Shown: positions 44,656 to 55,631 of the stretch, in pieces
How positions within the stretch are numbered: position 1 is the stretch's first letter
Layout of the letters: each line of letters starts with the position of its first letter
DNA from: Bombyx mori
Taxonomy: Eukaryota; Arthropoda; Insecta; Lepidoptera; Bombycidae
Assembly (NCBI RefSeq): GCF_030269925.1
Contig: NC_085128.1
Coordinates: forward strand, 1,304,501 to 1,368,500
DNA: 64,000 bases
Reading direction: 5' to 3'
Position numbers and translations under genes: made by a program
Notes under the pieces: generated by a model
Databases searched by the model: none
What the model was told of the DNA's origin: nothing
What the model saw: the letters and a program-made list of their open reading frames with translations, nothing else

Positions 44656-45024
44656 TTACGAGAGATTGAAGTGTTCAAATTTTGTTTGCAAATTTGCCAA
44701 GCGCTATATTAAACGCTAGTGCGTGAAATAGGCAGGGGTGAACGCATTTCATTATGTAACAAAATATGATTCACCGGCGGCCAGTGAAATGGAAAAGACG
44801 TTTAGCTTTGTAACACTATTTGTGAGTATTTTCATATTGTTTTAAAGGTTTACGCAGATCGATAATAGATGGCGCTATTCGCAAAGTTTCAAAGCTCACA
44901 TTATTTTGTCAGCACAAGGGTTTATATTGCAATTGTGCATTATGTTAATTGTGTATTATTGGTTTCAACACTTTGAGGGTGTGTTACGTTACTATAAATG
45001 TGTTATGGTAATGTATCTTTTTTG
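44656..45024. other. No recognised feature
   Basis: Nothing supported. Confidence 0.4.
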
Positions 45025-45025
45025 T

Positions 45026-45130
45026 TCAAGATGGGTGGCAGCATTTACGCTGTTGATGTCTATAGGCTCCAGTTACCATTTAACACTAGGTGGGCCATTA
45101 GCTCATCCAACGATCCAAGCATTAACAAAA
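45026..45130 (+). mobile_element. Bm1 SINE 3' fragment
   Basis: GGGTGGCAGCATTTACG to GATCCAAGCATTAACAAAA. Confidence 0.75.
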
Positions 45131-45159
45131 TCGTTTTTTATCCATAACTTTTTTTTTAT

Positions 45160-45195
45160 AGCTCGTATTAGCAATGCCAGGGGCAAAGCCAAACA
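45160..45195 (-). mobile_element. CR1-like tail fragment
   Basis: TTAGCAATGCCAGGGGCAAAGCC is the complement of the CR1-like GGCTTTGCCCCTGGCATTGC word. Too short to define further. Confidence 0.5.
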
Positions 45196-45229
45196 GGAAC
45201 TCTTGAACATCAGAACCAGAAATTGGTTT

Positions 45230-45431
45230 ATGTTTTTTTATTGTTTAGATGGGTGGACGAGCTCACGGCCCACTTAGCCCATCTACAACGTAAATGTCGC
45301 CACCCACCTTGAGGTATGTGTTCTAAGGTCTGTCCCACCCTTCAAACCGAAACGCATTACTGCTTCACGGCAGATATAGGCAGGGTGGTAGTACCTACCC
45401 GTGCGGACTCACAAGACGTCCTACCACCAGC
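45230..45431 (-). mobile_element. Bm1 SINE, 5'-truncated with internal deletions
   Basis: ATTGTTTAGATGGGTGGACG to CCTACCACCAG. It lacks the AAGTGGTTACTGGAGC part and the CAGTATAGTTACAACGG part. Confidence 0.88.
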
Positions 45432-45522
45432 TTCCAACCTTGTTACAAGTCCTAATACTGGTTGTATTACAAAACACTATTTGAATGTTTTGAAGAATTA
45501 GTAAATATCTTTAATACCTACT

Positions 45523-45967
45523 TGTTTTTTTTTTTATTGCTTAGATTGGTGGACGAGCTCACAACCCACCTGGTGTTAAGTGGTTATTGGAGCCCATAGA
45601 CATCTACAACGTAAACGCGCCACCCACCTTAAGATACAAGTTATAAAGTCTCAGTATAGTTACAACGGCTGCCCCACACTTCAAACCGAAACGCATTACT
45701 GCTTCACGGCAGAAATGGGCAGGGCGGTGGTACCTATCCGCGCGGACTCACAAGTGGTCCTACCACTAGTAATGACGCAAATCATAATTTTGCGGGTTTG
45801 ATTTTTATTACACGATGTTATTCCTTCACCGTGGAAGTCAATCGTGAACATTTGTTGAGTACGTATTTCATTAGAAAAATTGGTACCCGCCTGCGGGATT
45901 CGAACACCGATGCATCGCTTTAACACGAATGCACCGGACCTCTTATCCTTTAGGCCACGACGACTTC
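45523..45967 (-). mobile_element. Bm1 SINE, full length
   Basis: From the T-run and ATTGCTTAGATTGGTGGACG through distal and proximal parts to the tRNA-like head, with ACCGCCTGCGGGATTCGAACACCG-like sequence (complement of the B-box) and CCTTTAGGCCACGACGACTT at the end. Internal pol III boxes are preserved. The best full-length minus-strand Bm1 here. Confidence 0.93.
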
Positions 45968-46688
45968 AAAAAAGATTAAAGAAACATCCTAATAAAGGAT
46001 TTAAAGAAACATCCTAATATACAGGGTAATAACACAGGGTGTCACATTTTTTAAATATAAATTATGTAGGTTAAACATCATTAGCGGAACCTAGTATTTA
46101 TACGGACTGTACCTATACATCCTGCTGTGTTTTTCTGGTGATATTCTCTTACTTTACACCCACAATAGCTAAAGTATTGTGTTGTATTGGCATATTTAGT
46201 CTTGGACATCTTATGGTCTTGTAACGGTTAATATACATTTAGTAATTTGCCGCGAATCATTCTAATGCATTTCAGACTGAAGGATAGCCATATTATAATA
46301 CTATTTAACTAGATCATTTCTTAAGGATTACTTAGAGCCAGATGGAGCGACTACTCGAATGCCAATTCAAATTTAAAAACGGGCTTCTAAATTGCGCAAT
46401 AAGTGTTTGCATTTACAATGTCGGCGTAGGAAAATAGGCTCCACCCAACCAGCAGGGCGGATTCGCTTCATCGCCAGCCATTAACTGAAGGGTTGAACGA
46501 TTAACCAGCCTCCCGTAACCCTACGTGGCGTTTTACGGTGGTAAAAATTTACATGACAACGCTCCGGGCCATAATCTGTTCCCATTATAATTTGCGGCAA
46601 GTGAAAATCCAATTTTATCGTCGTTCCATTGTATTTGGTGTTTGGATTACAATCGATTCGTGTTGTGTTCACAGAGGTATTTATTTAT
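45968..46688. other. No recognised gene; small 27-bp duplication at its start
   Basis: GATTAAAGAAACATCCTAATA is followed by GATTTAAAGAAACATCCTAATA, a short tandem copy at 45971-46020. The rest has no supported feature. Confidence 0.4.
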
Positions 46689-46691
46689 ACT

Positions 46692-47155
46692 GGTGGTTGG
46701 CTGGTAGCCGAAATTGGACTATAACTACTTAATCTATATATTAATACGTGAAGCGAAAACTTTGTATCCCTTTTTACGAAAATTGCGCGAACGGAGGAGT
46801 ATGAAATTTTCCACACTTATAGAGAATATAGAGAAGAAGTGCACAATGCTAATATTTTTTTAAAATAATGCATAAAAGATACATTAAATCAATAAAGAAA
46901 ACATTACACACACTACATACCATGTATTTGACGCACACATACATGCATACTATTTACTGTCAAACTTTTGTTCTTAACGTCTGTTGTCAAATTGAGAATA
47001 GAATATTGTTTGTCTTTGTTAATATTTTTTATACAATCTTAATAGTGTACATATTTACAATTCCAATTAATTATAGTCGAATTTCGACTACTGCGGGACC
47101 TCTAGTTTAAATTATAAGTTTGAACATTATTATGGTTCTATTGTCAAAGACGCAA
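46692..47155 (+). mobile_element. 0.4-kb RTE-like repeat (subfamily of copy 3), interrupted
   Basis: CTGGTAGCCGAAATTGGACT (46710-46729) and AATTATAAGTTTGAACATTA...GTCAAAGAC (47107-47152) are collinear with the start of copy 3 at 12385. The sequence between them is copy 5. Confidence 0.6.
46731..47107 (-). mobile_element. 0.4-kb RTE-like repeat, copy 5, nested
   Basis: ATTAATACGTGAAGCGAAAA to GCGGGACCTCTAG. Same type as copies 1, 2 and 4, inserted into an older member of the other subfamily. TTAA-like words lie at both edges. Confidence 0.75.
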
Positions 47156-47880
47156 AGAAAGAAGGGCAAACGAAAACACTCCAAAAACGAACACGCATTG
47201 ACATATTATTATAAAATATTTAAAAAGGTCGGATTATCATCATTGAAATGACTTTTCAATTTGTCTGTTGCCTAATTTATTTATTTTCACCTTAATTATT
47301 ATGACTTAGTTTAATTTTTTTTTATTTTGAGTTCCTCAATTTGTTTGCTATTAATTTAAATCTGACTAGATTCTATGTTTCTAATTTCACACAACAATGA
47401 AATTATGATTCAAAGACATGTTGTGTATGATGTGAGGTAAAATATTGCAACACATATTTAAATGAAGTTTATTATTTAGGAATGTAACGAATAAGTTATT
47501 CTTGTTGTGTGTATTTATTAATAAATAAACAAATCTGGATTTTCAAAATATTTATTTCCTGTGCGCTCAGCGTACAATACTATCGCCTGGAGCGACCCGA
47601 GATTGGAATATGCAAATACCTTCAGTTTAACTTCGACAACTGCTGTGGCAGCATAACCAACCGCGTTTGTTCACGGAACAATTACTGTGTAAATTTTCTA
47701 GAAAAATCCCAAATATTCTTTCTAGAAACTTCTAGAAAAATAGAAATGCTACAATAGTGAATTTCGGCTTATTCTTTAAGTAAATATCGTCGAATTTATA
47801 AAATAATCAAATTTGTTGAATTCCAGATATTGTACACTATATTTTCTTCGATCCAGCCGAAGTTCTTCCCCACAAGATGG
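47156..47880. other. No recognised feature
   Basis: AT-rich. The ORF at 47509-47757 has no motif. Confidence 0.4.
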
Positions 47881-47883
47881 AGA

Positions 47884-48943
47884 AGATCCCGTATATGCTT
47901 GAAGAAGATTTGGCTTTTCCTCCCTTGGAAGTGGCGCCATGAGAAAAGGTATTCGCCCTTAACGTTTACACCTTCGAGTGGTTAAACGAACTAGATTTAA
48001 AATAAATAATGAAAATATAATAATAATGCTTTCTGAGCGCTGATGAGGCTGCCGCGTCAGTGTTTTTTTCTTTTTTAAACCTGTCCTATGTTCGAAAATC
48101 AAGATTTGATAGGTTTGTTTGTGTACGAACAGTTGAAACATTGTGTAGAGATAATCTCAAGTATACTATTGGCTTCAAAGTTACCTTAAAAGCTACGAGT
48201 GAAGCTACTTGTAGTCTGCATTACGAAACTTCTCTCTTCTAAACTAAATAATATGGTAGTTTATTTTATTGAGCCATGATATCAAAACATCATAATGGTC
48301 ATTGATTGTCCTGTTTTGATCTTAATTAAAAAAAAAGATGTATGGTGTCGTGGGACACCGGATAGGAACGAAGTTCCATATAAAAAAAAAGACTTTGTGC
48401 GGAAAACAAGGCCTTATTCCACGGACTTTTCTTACGATTTTTACTAACACTTTTTTTTTCAGTTCTGTCGCTCAGCAAAATTCTATATCTCCACCAAGCG
48501 TGCCGTAAGGAACTTCGTTCCAAAAAAAACATATGAAAATTTGGTAATGTTTTTTGTACATTTCAAATTCGTTTGTCATACCTATGTTTCCGTCGTGACT
48601 CCAAAGCTAATGACTTCTTAAGCTCATTAAAAAATCGATCTCTAATAAACCGGTAAAAATAAATTCTCTGAAACAAATATACTCTCTTTTAGTTTCAATC
48701 TAGCGTCGAACAGTAAATCGTTTAGCGAAGATTGTTTGTGTAGATGACGCCGTAATGCGGTTTGTACGCGGATACGCTACCGTTTAACACTCTAAGCGCT
48801 AGGGCTGGCACTTTATTTATTGTATTTATTTTAAATCTAGCTAAATTTAAACCCTCGATGGTGTAAGTGTTCACGGCGAATACCTTTTATCATGGCGCCA
48901 CTTACAAGGAAGGAGAATCCAAATCATCTTCAAAGATATATAG
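47884..48943. mobile_element. Inverted-repeat element, ~1.06 kb, unclassified
   Basis: The left arm (47884-48008) and right arm (48822-48943) are inverted copies of each other for about 120 bp, sharing GAAGTGGCGCCATGA-type, GGTATTCGCC and CTAGATTTAAAATAAATA words. The space between holds no ORF of note. It could be a non-autonomous TIR element or two opposed copies of one repeat. Target duplication not found. Confidence 0.5.
48326..48540. repeat. Internal inverted-repeat segment
   Basis: AGGAACGAAGTTCC at 48364 and AAGGAACTTCGTTCC at 48509 face each other at the two ends of a ~200-bp stretch. The right end also matches 53645-53735. Confidence 0.5.
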
Positions 48944-49598
48944 AATCGCTCTCTTGGGAGGACTTATTTCAAGCTAGACTAAAGGCAATCTAATTTACAA
49001 GTGCAGGATAGATCTGGCGTGGAATACTACTCTGACATCTGTATTCGCAAATACCAGCTTTTTCTATTTGACTCGCTTCAGAAATTTGCCGTTCGAATTA
49101 AAGAGGATGCCAGCATCTTTGGAAAATTGAAGGTGGTGGATAGATGTTAAATATTTCGCGTACTCAATTTTATGTTACTTGAAGATCTTATTGATATAGT
49201 CTACTAAATTTATTAGCTTGCCACTCTACACTGTTGCGGACTCCAGCCTTCTTTGTTACATTAGTTTTGAAATCGTTGACATTTTTTCATGTATACGTGT
49301 ACATACGTATTTTCTAAGAAGAAATGGTGGTTAGAAAAGTATTTTACTACATAATATGAAAACCATCGGTCAGCGTAGCGCCAACGTTTGGTTTGATTAC
49401 AGCAGTCGATTATTGACACATATTGTTTAAGTCTTAGCTGTATTTAAATAACAGCTAAGCTAGCGGGATACCATTAGGCACTCATAGTTGCGTGCTACCC
49501 GTGTGCAAAATGAGGTTCGTACTGTTTTATCAATCCATTCTTGCATGAGAAGTTTTAACAATCATAAATAATTAATAGAATTTTAATTAGGCTCCATT
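48944..49598. other. No recognised feature
   Basis: Nothing supported. Confidence 0.4.
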
Positions 49599-49599
49599 T

Positions 49600-49855
49600 T
49601 TTACTGGTGTTAGGACCCCTTGTGAGTTCGCACCGTGCCACCACTCTGCCTATTTCTGTCGTGAAGTAGTAACGCATTTCGGTTTGAGGGGTGGGGCAGC
49701 CGTTATAACTATACTAAGACTTTAGAACTCATATCTCAAGGTGGATGGTGGCATATACGTTGTGGATGTCTAAGGGCTCCGGCAACCACATAACACTAGG
49801 TGGGCTGTAAGCTCGTCCAGCCATCGAAGCAATAAAAAAATAAAAATAAAAATAT
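49600..49855 (+). mobile_element. Bm1 SINE, 5'-truncated
   Basis: TTACTGGTGTTAGGACCCCT to CGAAGCAATAAAAAAATAAA. Moderately diverged. Confidence 0.9.
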
Positions 49856-50225
49856 TAAAATTAAAAATATTTTTTAAAATGTTAACAATTTATATTTAGT
49901 GTGTCAACCCTATGCATCCCCGCGCGGTTAGCCTAAAGGGTTTCTCTCCCCGTCGTCGGCCGTTTTAAAACAAGGTTATTAAACAAACCGCGCATTGATG
50001 CGTTTTGTGAAACTCATAAATACTAAACGGATATTTCCAGGTTTATATTCTTGTTTGTTTATGTTAAATATTTTTATTTGTTTTAGTATGTAATCGATTT
50101 ATTATTTTAAATGTTCGATTTATGTGACTTTAATGTTCTTCTACATAAGTTATGACGTTTTATTGTTGTTTTATAAATATGTAAACGCTATTGTTTATAA
50201 ACTAGAAGCTTTAATAGTGCCAGCG
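49856..50225. other. No recognised feature
   Basis: A GC-rich word cluster (49918-49970, CCCCGCGCGGTTAGCC) looks repeat-derived. Family unknown. Confidence 0.35.
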
Positions 50226-50234
50226 CCAATTGTA

Positions 50235-50412
50235 TAGACAGTAATGCGTTTCGGTTTGTAAGGCAGGGCAGTCGTTGTAACTATACTGAGATCTTAGAAC
50301 GTATATCTCAAGGTGGGTGGCGCATTTACGTTGTAGATGTTTATGGGTTCCAGTAACCACTTAACATCAGGTGGGCTGTGAGCTCGTCCACCCATCTCAG
50401 CAATAAAAAAAA
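50235..50412 (+). mobile_element. Bm1 SINE, 5'-truncated
   Basis: AGACAGTAATGCGTTTCGGT to CTCAGCAATAAAAAAAAAG. Only the last ~175 bp. Confidence 0.9.
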
Positions 50413-51055
50413 AGAAAAAAAGACATCGAACATTATTGATCCGTAATGAGCTGCTCATTGTATTAAATTATTTTCATTAAAAAGCGAAGAATACTTGTAG
50501 AGCGGAAAATTCTCAACATTTCCAAAACTCCTACCAAAATAAATACAACAATTTTCTAATTGGTTAATTTTCTTTTTTGTGTGTTTACTTAAGCTCTCTG
50601 CTTATCGTGTATTTTAGTGTATTTTCTAAGTAATAAAAAAGTAATAAGTGCATCCACCTTTATGTGGAAAATCTGTGCTTTTAGAATTTTATAGTCGTTT
50701 CGAGATATTAAAGACATTCGCATCACTAATGCACATATTTATAAGTGAAACCATTAGTTTTTCTTATGAGGTGTAGTTTGACCACTACCGACTCGCCTTC
50801 CATTGTAGTAGTTAAGTTAGAGATATCCTGCCTTACAACTGTATGTTAGTGAGCGCAGAAGTAACAGCCTGAAGTTTAAATACATCGTAACAAAATAGTT
50901 AGAACTTGAAGAGGAATTCATGAATGTTATATAGTAATTGAAGAGAACGATTACACAGGGAAATATCTTAGAGCAGACTTTGCGTAGTATCTTGGTTGGG
51001 AGCTTCGGTAAATACCGTTTAGTTACCGTAGCTATATTTAGAGTAATGTAAACAG
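50413..51055. other. No recognised feature
   Basis: AT-rich. The ORF at 50817-51074 is unsupported. Confidence 0.4.
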
Positions 51056-51378
51056 TCGACGTCGCCCAAAACACGTCATTACGGATCTTCCTGATCCATT
51101 AACGGCGCTTTTAGGTACCACAAGCACCGGTCATCGTCCTCGTCGAACCCGTCGCTTGCGACGAAGGGCTCGACGAGCGAATTAACCCATAGACACAGCC
51201 CACTGAGTTTCTCGCCGGATCTTCTCGGTGGGTCGCGTTTCCGATTCGGTGATAAATTCTGCGAAGCACTGCTCTTGCTAGGGCCAGTATTAGGAAAACT
51301 CCGGTTTGAGCCCCGTGAGCTCACCTACACGTTAGGGCGAAGCTGATATAGCCTCTTAAGGCTATCAGTATAGGAAAA
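51056..51378 (+). mobile_element. Jockey LINE 3' end with ORF C-terminus
   Basis: GTCGACGTCGCCCAAAACAC, GATCCATTAACGGCGCTTTT and the Arg-rich end (CGTCGCTTGCGACGAAGG) precede a full 3' UTR and a poly(A) at 51373. The 5' truncation point lies in the last ~45 codons. Confidence 0.88.
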
Positions 51379-51843
51379 AAAAAATAGAGTAATAGTTTAG
51401 TCCAGCTTCTTTTTATATTTCATCACACCAAAACAGACACTTCCTCTTCCTCTTAGCGTCATGTTCCTATGCTGAGGGTCGTGACCTTTACGAAACACTT
51501 TTGTTAGGATTATGTTCATCCATTACCTCCTGTCCTCTGCGCAGTGTTAATTTGATTTCCAAAACAAGCACAACAAGCGCTAACAACAAGAATTCATTTT
51601 AAAAAAACACACACACATCTCAGGTCCAAACATTTCTAGTCGATTAGACAATGTTTCAAAAACCATCATTGGTATCAGTTAACACATCATCACACACATT
51701 CGTACAGACAGAATTGTAGGAATGCGATTTTCGAACACGCCTCCATAAGCCATTAGCAGGTGAGATGTCGTTAAGGCGAACTATCAAACAATGAACTAAT
51801 TGTAATGGCGCTAGTGAAATGTAAAAATGTAGTTAATTGTGAA
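51379..51843. other. No recognised feature
   Basis: Nothing supported. Confidence 0.4.
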
Positions 51844-51844
51844 C

Positions 51845-51990
51845 CCACTAAGTTTTTCGTCGGATCTACTCAGTGGGTTGCGATTCCGATCCGGTCGTAG
51901 AGTAGTTAGTAATTCTATCAGCTTGCGCCCCTGAGCTCACCTACCAGTCGGAGTTGGAATAGCCCCTTAGGTTACCAACGATTAGGCAGG
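51845..51990 (+). mobile_element. Jockey LINE 3' UTR fragment, diverged
   Basis: CCACTAAGTTTTTCGTCGGA to AACGATTAGGCAGGGAAG, with an internal deletion of the GATTCTGCGAAGC part. Confidence 0.65.
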
Positions 51991-52017
51991 GAAGTTAATT
52001 GTGTTATTTAATTGTCT

Positions 52018-52260
52018 GTTTATTTATTTTTTATTTATTTCTTAGATGGCTGGACAAGCTCGTAGCTGACCTGGTACTAAGTGGTTACTGGATCCACAAC
52101 GTAAATGCGCCACCCACCTTGAGATATAAGTTCTAAGGTCTCAGTATAATTACAACGGCTGCCCTACCCTTCAAACCGAAACGCATTACTGCTTCACGGC
52201 AAAAATAGGTAGGGTGGTGGTACCTACCCGCGCAGACTCACAAGAGGTCCTACCACCAGT
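52018..52260 (-). mobile_element. Bm1 SINE, 5'-truncated
   Basis: TTATTTCTTAGATGGCTGGA to CCTACCACCAG, with a short deletion in the GGAGCCCATAGACATC part. Confidence 0.88.
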
Positions 52261-52261
52261 C

Positions 52262-52862
52262 TGTGACGACAGAAGGCCTGGTTGGTGTGCGGTTTGAACC
52301 AGAGCAAAGTGATACTACTCGTAGTGGATGTACCATCTTACCTGATAGACCATCGGGCTAGATTTGGGTTTCTAGCTCGTGTAATCCAATGTCAATAATA
52401 TCATAGTTATATTCCACTTTAAAACATTATTGAATAGACAGCGTTAAAGAAATAAAAAATAAAAAAAAACATTAGTTATTTTCCTTTGTTGGATTAATGT
52501 CACGACTCACTTTGTGTTACGAAAATTAAACCAATAAGGCTGTTGAGCACAAACGACTTATGGCCTATGTTATATATATTATAAAATAATTTAAATAATG
52601 GCATTGAAACGGAGCCTTAACGTTCAGTTTTTCACGTTCGAAAATCGTAATACCCGTTGAAAGTTTTCGTTCGGTTTCATCCGTAGCTCTCTCTTGTTCA
52701 GTGATTCGTTGTACGCGCGATAAGATTATAAGCGAACGGACCAACTCCTTCACGGGCAATAGTTCCAATGAGTTTTTGGATCGCGACGTCGAAGCATTGC
52801 GTTTATTAACTATCTTTAAGTTAAAATCGGGTCGGCTAAGCCTTGTATAGTCAGCGAAAATA
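52262..52862. other. No recognised feature
   Basis: ORFs overlapping 52565-53180 on both strands show no domain and include repeat sequence. Confidence 0.35.
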
Positions 52863-52869
52863 TAATTTG

Positions 52870-52980
52870 TAGGCAGTGGCTTGGCTCTGCCCCTGGCATT
52901 GCTGAAGTTCATGGGCGACGGTAACCACTCACCATCAGGTGGACCATATGCTCGTCTACCTACAAGGGCAATAAAAAAAA
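52870..52980 (+). mobile_element. CR1-like ~110-bp tail unit
   Basis: GTAGGCAGTGGCTTGGCTCT to GTCTACCTACAAGGGCAATAAAAAAAA. Confidence 0.85.
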
Positions 52981-53640
52981 TCGATATTAAACGATTCAGC
53001 AATGAGCTGGCATGACGTTAAGATTGATGAGCTTAAAGTGTCTTGTCTTTTAGGCCAGGACGACTTTAATAGGATGAGATCGTTGATTCTAATTTTGTGT
53101 CGAGTTCTTTTGTTGGTAGAAACTGTTCGTTTGACACTAAGGTATATTTTAGGGAGAGCAACGAAGGGAAGATCTTTCATTGAGCATGTATTTTTGGTCG
53201 TTCAAATTTCAAATAGTCCTAGTTTCAAATTTTGTTTGTCGCATCCTGTATATTATGTACATATATGCAAACTAATCTCAGAAAAATCGCTAGTGTGAGT
53301 CGCTGTCGCTTAACCTAAATAGCCTTTTACCCCTCGATCTGTACGTGTAGGTACGTACAGATCTATGTATGTAGATACCAAGCTAGCATGAGCGTGTTAA
53401 AAGCGACCATTGTTTCCCTAACGTCAAAGCTCTCTTTAATCACGCTAAGCCATTATAATCCTCCCTTTTAATTGCTGAATTCGAACTTGGTTCAAATCGA
53501 CACCGAGTTTATCTGCCCAACGAACTGAGGGCGCCCGTGAGGATCGTTCGGCGATGATTTGTTAAAGTTTCAAAAACTTTGACAATTTTAAAGCTTTCGT
53601 TTTAAACGGTTGCGTCATTTGAAACTTGACGTAATTGCGG
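52981..53640. other. No recognised feature
   Basis: Nothing supported. The ORF at 53002-53298 has no motif. Confidence 0.35.
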
Positions 53641-53644
53641 CGAA

Positions 53645-53735
53645 GGGAGTTTTTGGAACGAAGCTCCTTATGGGACGATGCGGAGGGGTACCCTAACCGG
53701 GAAAAAAACGTCCGTAACGTAAGATTTTTATTAGT
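53645..53735 (+). repeat. Fragment shared with 48326-48540
   Basis: TTTTTGGAACGAAGCTCCTTATGGGAC resembles the complement of 48500-48536. Family not recognised. Confidence 0.4.
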
Positions 53736-53737
53736 AA

Positions 53738-53953
53738 CTAGCGACCCGCCCTCGCTTCGCTTCGGAAACATTAAAACACACATGAAACCAAAAAAATAAA
53801 AATAAAAAATAAAATAAAAAAGTAGCCTATGTTCATCAGGGACAATGTCGGCTTCTAATGGAAAAAGAATTTTTCAAATCGGTCCAGTAGTTTCGGAGCC
53901 TATTCGAAACAAACAAACAAACAAATCTTTCCTCTTTATAATATTAGTATAGA
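53738..53953 (-). mobile_element. Non-autonomous Helitron, 216 bp
   Basis: On the minus strand it starts TCTATACTAATATTATAAAG and ends with CTAG, with A before and T after. A GC-rich GAAGCGAAGCGAGGGCGGGT stretch capable of a small hairpin precedes the end. The segment around 53876-53905 (CGGTCCAGTAGTTTCGGAGC) is shared with 61738-61765 in another Helitron. Confidence 0.75.
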
Positions 53954-54540
53954 TGCACACAGTGTACGACTTAACTTTGTAATAACGTACAAAAAATAAT
54001 ATTTTTTTTTATCATTCATTGACCACGATCTCAGAGCGTTCGTTTGTGCAATACACTAACTCTTATGCAAACAACCGTGAATGAAGTGCACCACAATAAG
54101 TTCGCACGCTACCGAATGACCGTGGGTTATTGCGAAACCGATCGTTTTATTTTCTTTATACCTCGAATAGAACTTAAAATTAATATTTTTATAATAAGGA
54201 ACTTCGAAGGATAGGAGGACACTTTAATATAGTAATTCTGCATTTGTGGTAATTCTAGATAAAATATAGCATAGATAAAATTTAAGCACACATTTTCAGG
54301 TACGATAAAACGCTAAGCGTTATCCAACAACTAACCAACATCGATATGAACTAATGTTGTCCGGATGAGACGGGTACCCCGGTTCATCCCGGGCCTATTC
54401 AAATTGTACGAGAACGGACATCCTCGGTCCGGGGAATTAATCTCTGACTATTTCAGTATCGGTAGCTTCACTCGAGATTCTTTGATAATTTAATTAATAA
54501 AATAATAGCTTCAAACAATAGTTTCGTGGTCCGAAAATGT
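53954..54540. other. No recognised feature
   Basis: Nothing supported. Confidence 0.4.
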
Positions 54541-54781
54541 ATCTATATATATATATATATTATTATAAGTATATATTATAAGTATATATTTCTTCTGTGC
54601 GTGTGTTTGTCACTGAACACCTCCTAAATGGCTGAACCGATTTTAATGAAATTTTCTGTGTACCTTCAGGTGGATTCGAGAATGGTTTAGATTTACAAAT
54701 CAGCGCTGCAGTCGGTATCTAGGTTATCTATCTTTCCTAGAATAGAATTTATATGGCAAAACAACGTTTGCCAGCTAGTAG
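54541..54781 (-). mobile_element. RTE-like short repeat with (AT)n tail
   Basis: On the minus strand from ACTAGCTGGCAAACGTTG to ACAAACACACGCACAGAAG followed by AT-rich repeats. Collinear with 62708-62936. Confidence 0.65.
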
Positions 54782-54951
54782 GGTATTAAATATTTTCGGA
54801 TTAGAACCAGATAATCTATAACCACAAAATTACAATCACCTTATTGATTAAAATTTCGAATAACATCGACCCGAATTAAAGTACGATCGAAATAACTTAT
54901 TGTGTGCTAAAAGAATATCTTTAGTTAAATATACGTACGTATTATTCTGTA

Positions 54952-55318
54952 AAAACTGAGACCTAAGAACTCATATCTTAAGGAAATGGCGGCATTTATG
55001 TTGTTCATGTCTTTTTTAATTTTTATTGCTTAACTGGGTGGACGAGTTCACGGACCACCGGGTGTTAAGTGGTTCTCGACGCCCATAAACATCTACAACG
55101 TAAATGCCGCCACCTACATTGAGATATGAGATCTTAAGTCTCAGTTTTTACGGACTACGGCCGCCCTTTAAACCGATACGCATTGCTCCACAGTAGAAAT
55201 AGGCAGAGTGATGGTACCCGTGCGGCCTCACAAGACGTCCTACCACCAGTCTATGGGTTCCAGTAACCATTTAACATCAGATGCGCCTTAAGCTCATTCC
55301 GCTATCTAAGCAATAAAC
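54952..55318 (+). mobile_element. Bm1 SINE interrupted by an opposite-strand Bm1
   Basis: TGAGACCTAAGAACTCATAT to TGTTCATGTCT (55011), resuming CTATGGGTTCCAGTAACC (55251) to CTAAGCAATAAAC. Confidence 0.8.
55012..55250 (-). mobile_element. Bm1 SINE, 5'-truncated, nested in Bm1
   Basis: ATTGCTTAACTGGGTGGACG to CCTACCACCAGT. The interruption lies in the ATGTCTATGGG word of the resident element, with GTCT at both edges. Confidence 0.85.
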
Positions 55319-55562
55319 AAAAAGAAACTAAATTACATTATTTTGATATTTATAGGCAGATGAATTTACACATTTTTTTTGATACTTTTTGATTACAAGA
55401 GATGAGACGTTAAAGCATTAAGATATCTCCGTACAAAGCCGTACAAGATCACTTCGCGGTTGAAACAGGTAAGTAGTGTAGCTACCCTGCCGTGATGACT
55501 CACAGCGCACATTAACAGTAATGCAAATTATGAAGTATTATATATGCGACCTTTATTAAGTA

Positions 55563-55631
55563 CTAGCGGCACGCTCCGACTCCGCTCCGGCTCCGCTCGG
55601 GTCTTTAACAAAAATTTCAACGATATTTGAC
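55563..55631 (-). mobile_element. Helitron, left part (3' end on minus strand)
   Basis: CTAGCGGCACGCTCCGACTC is the complement of a Helitron CTAG end with a GC-rich hairpin region. The element continues beyond the LINE inserted at 55632-61423. Confidence 0.65.

Noticed and set aside
52565..53002. 145-aa minus-strand ORF starting in a conserved-looking segment
   Set aside because: Its N-terminal part (ALVGRRAYGPPDGEW) is antisense CR1-like tail, a common artefact also seen at 32462-32653.
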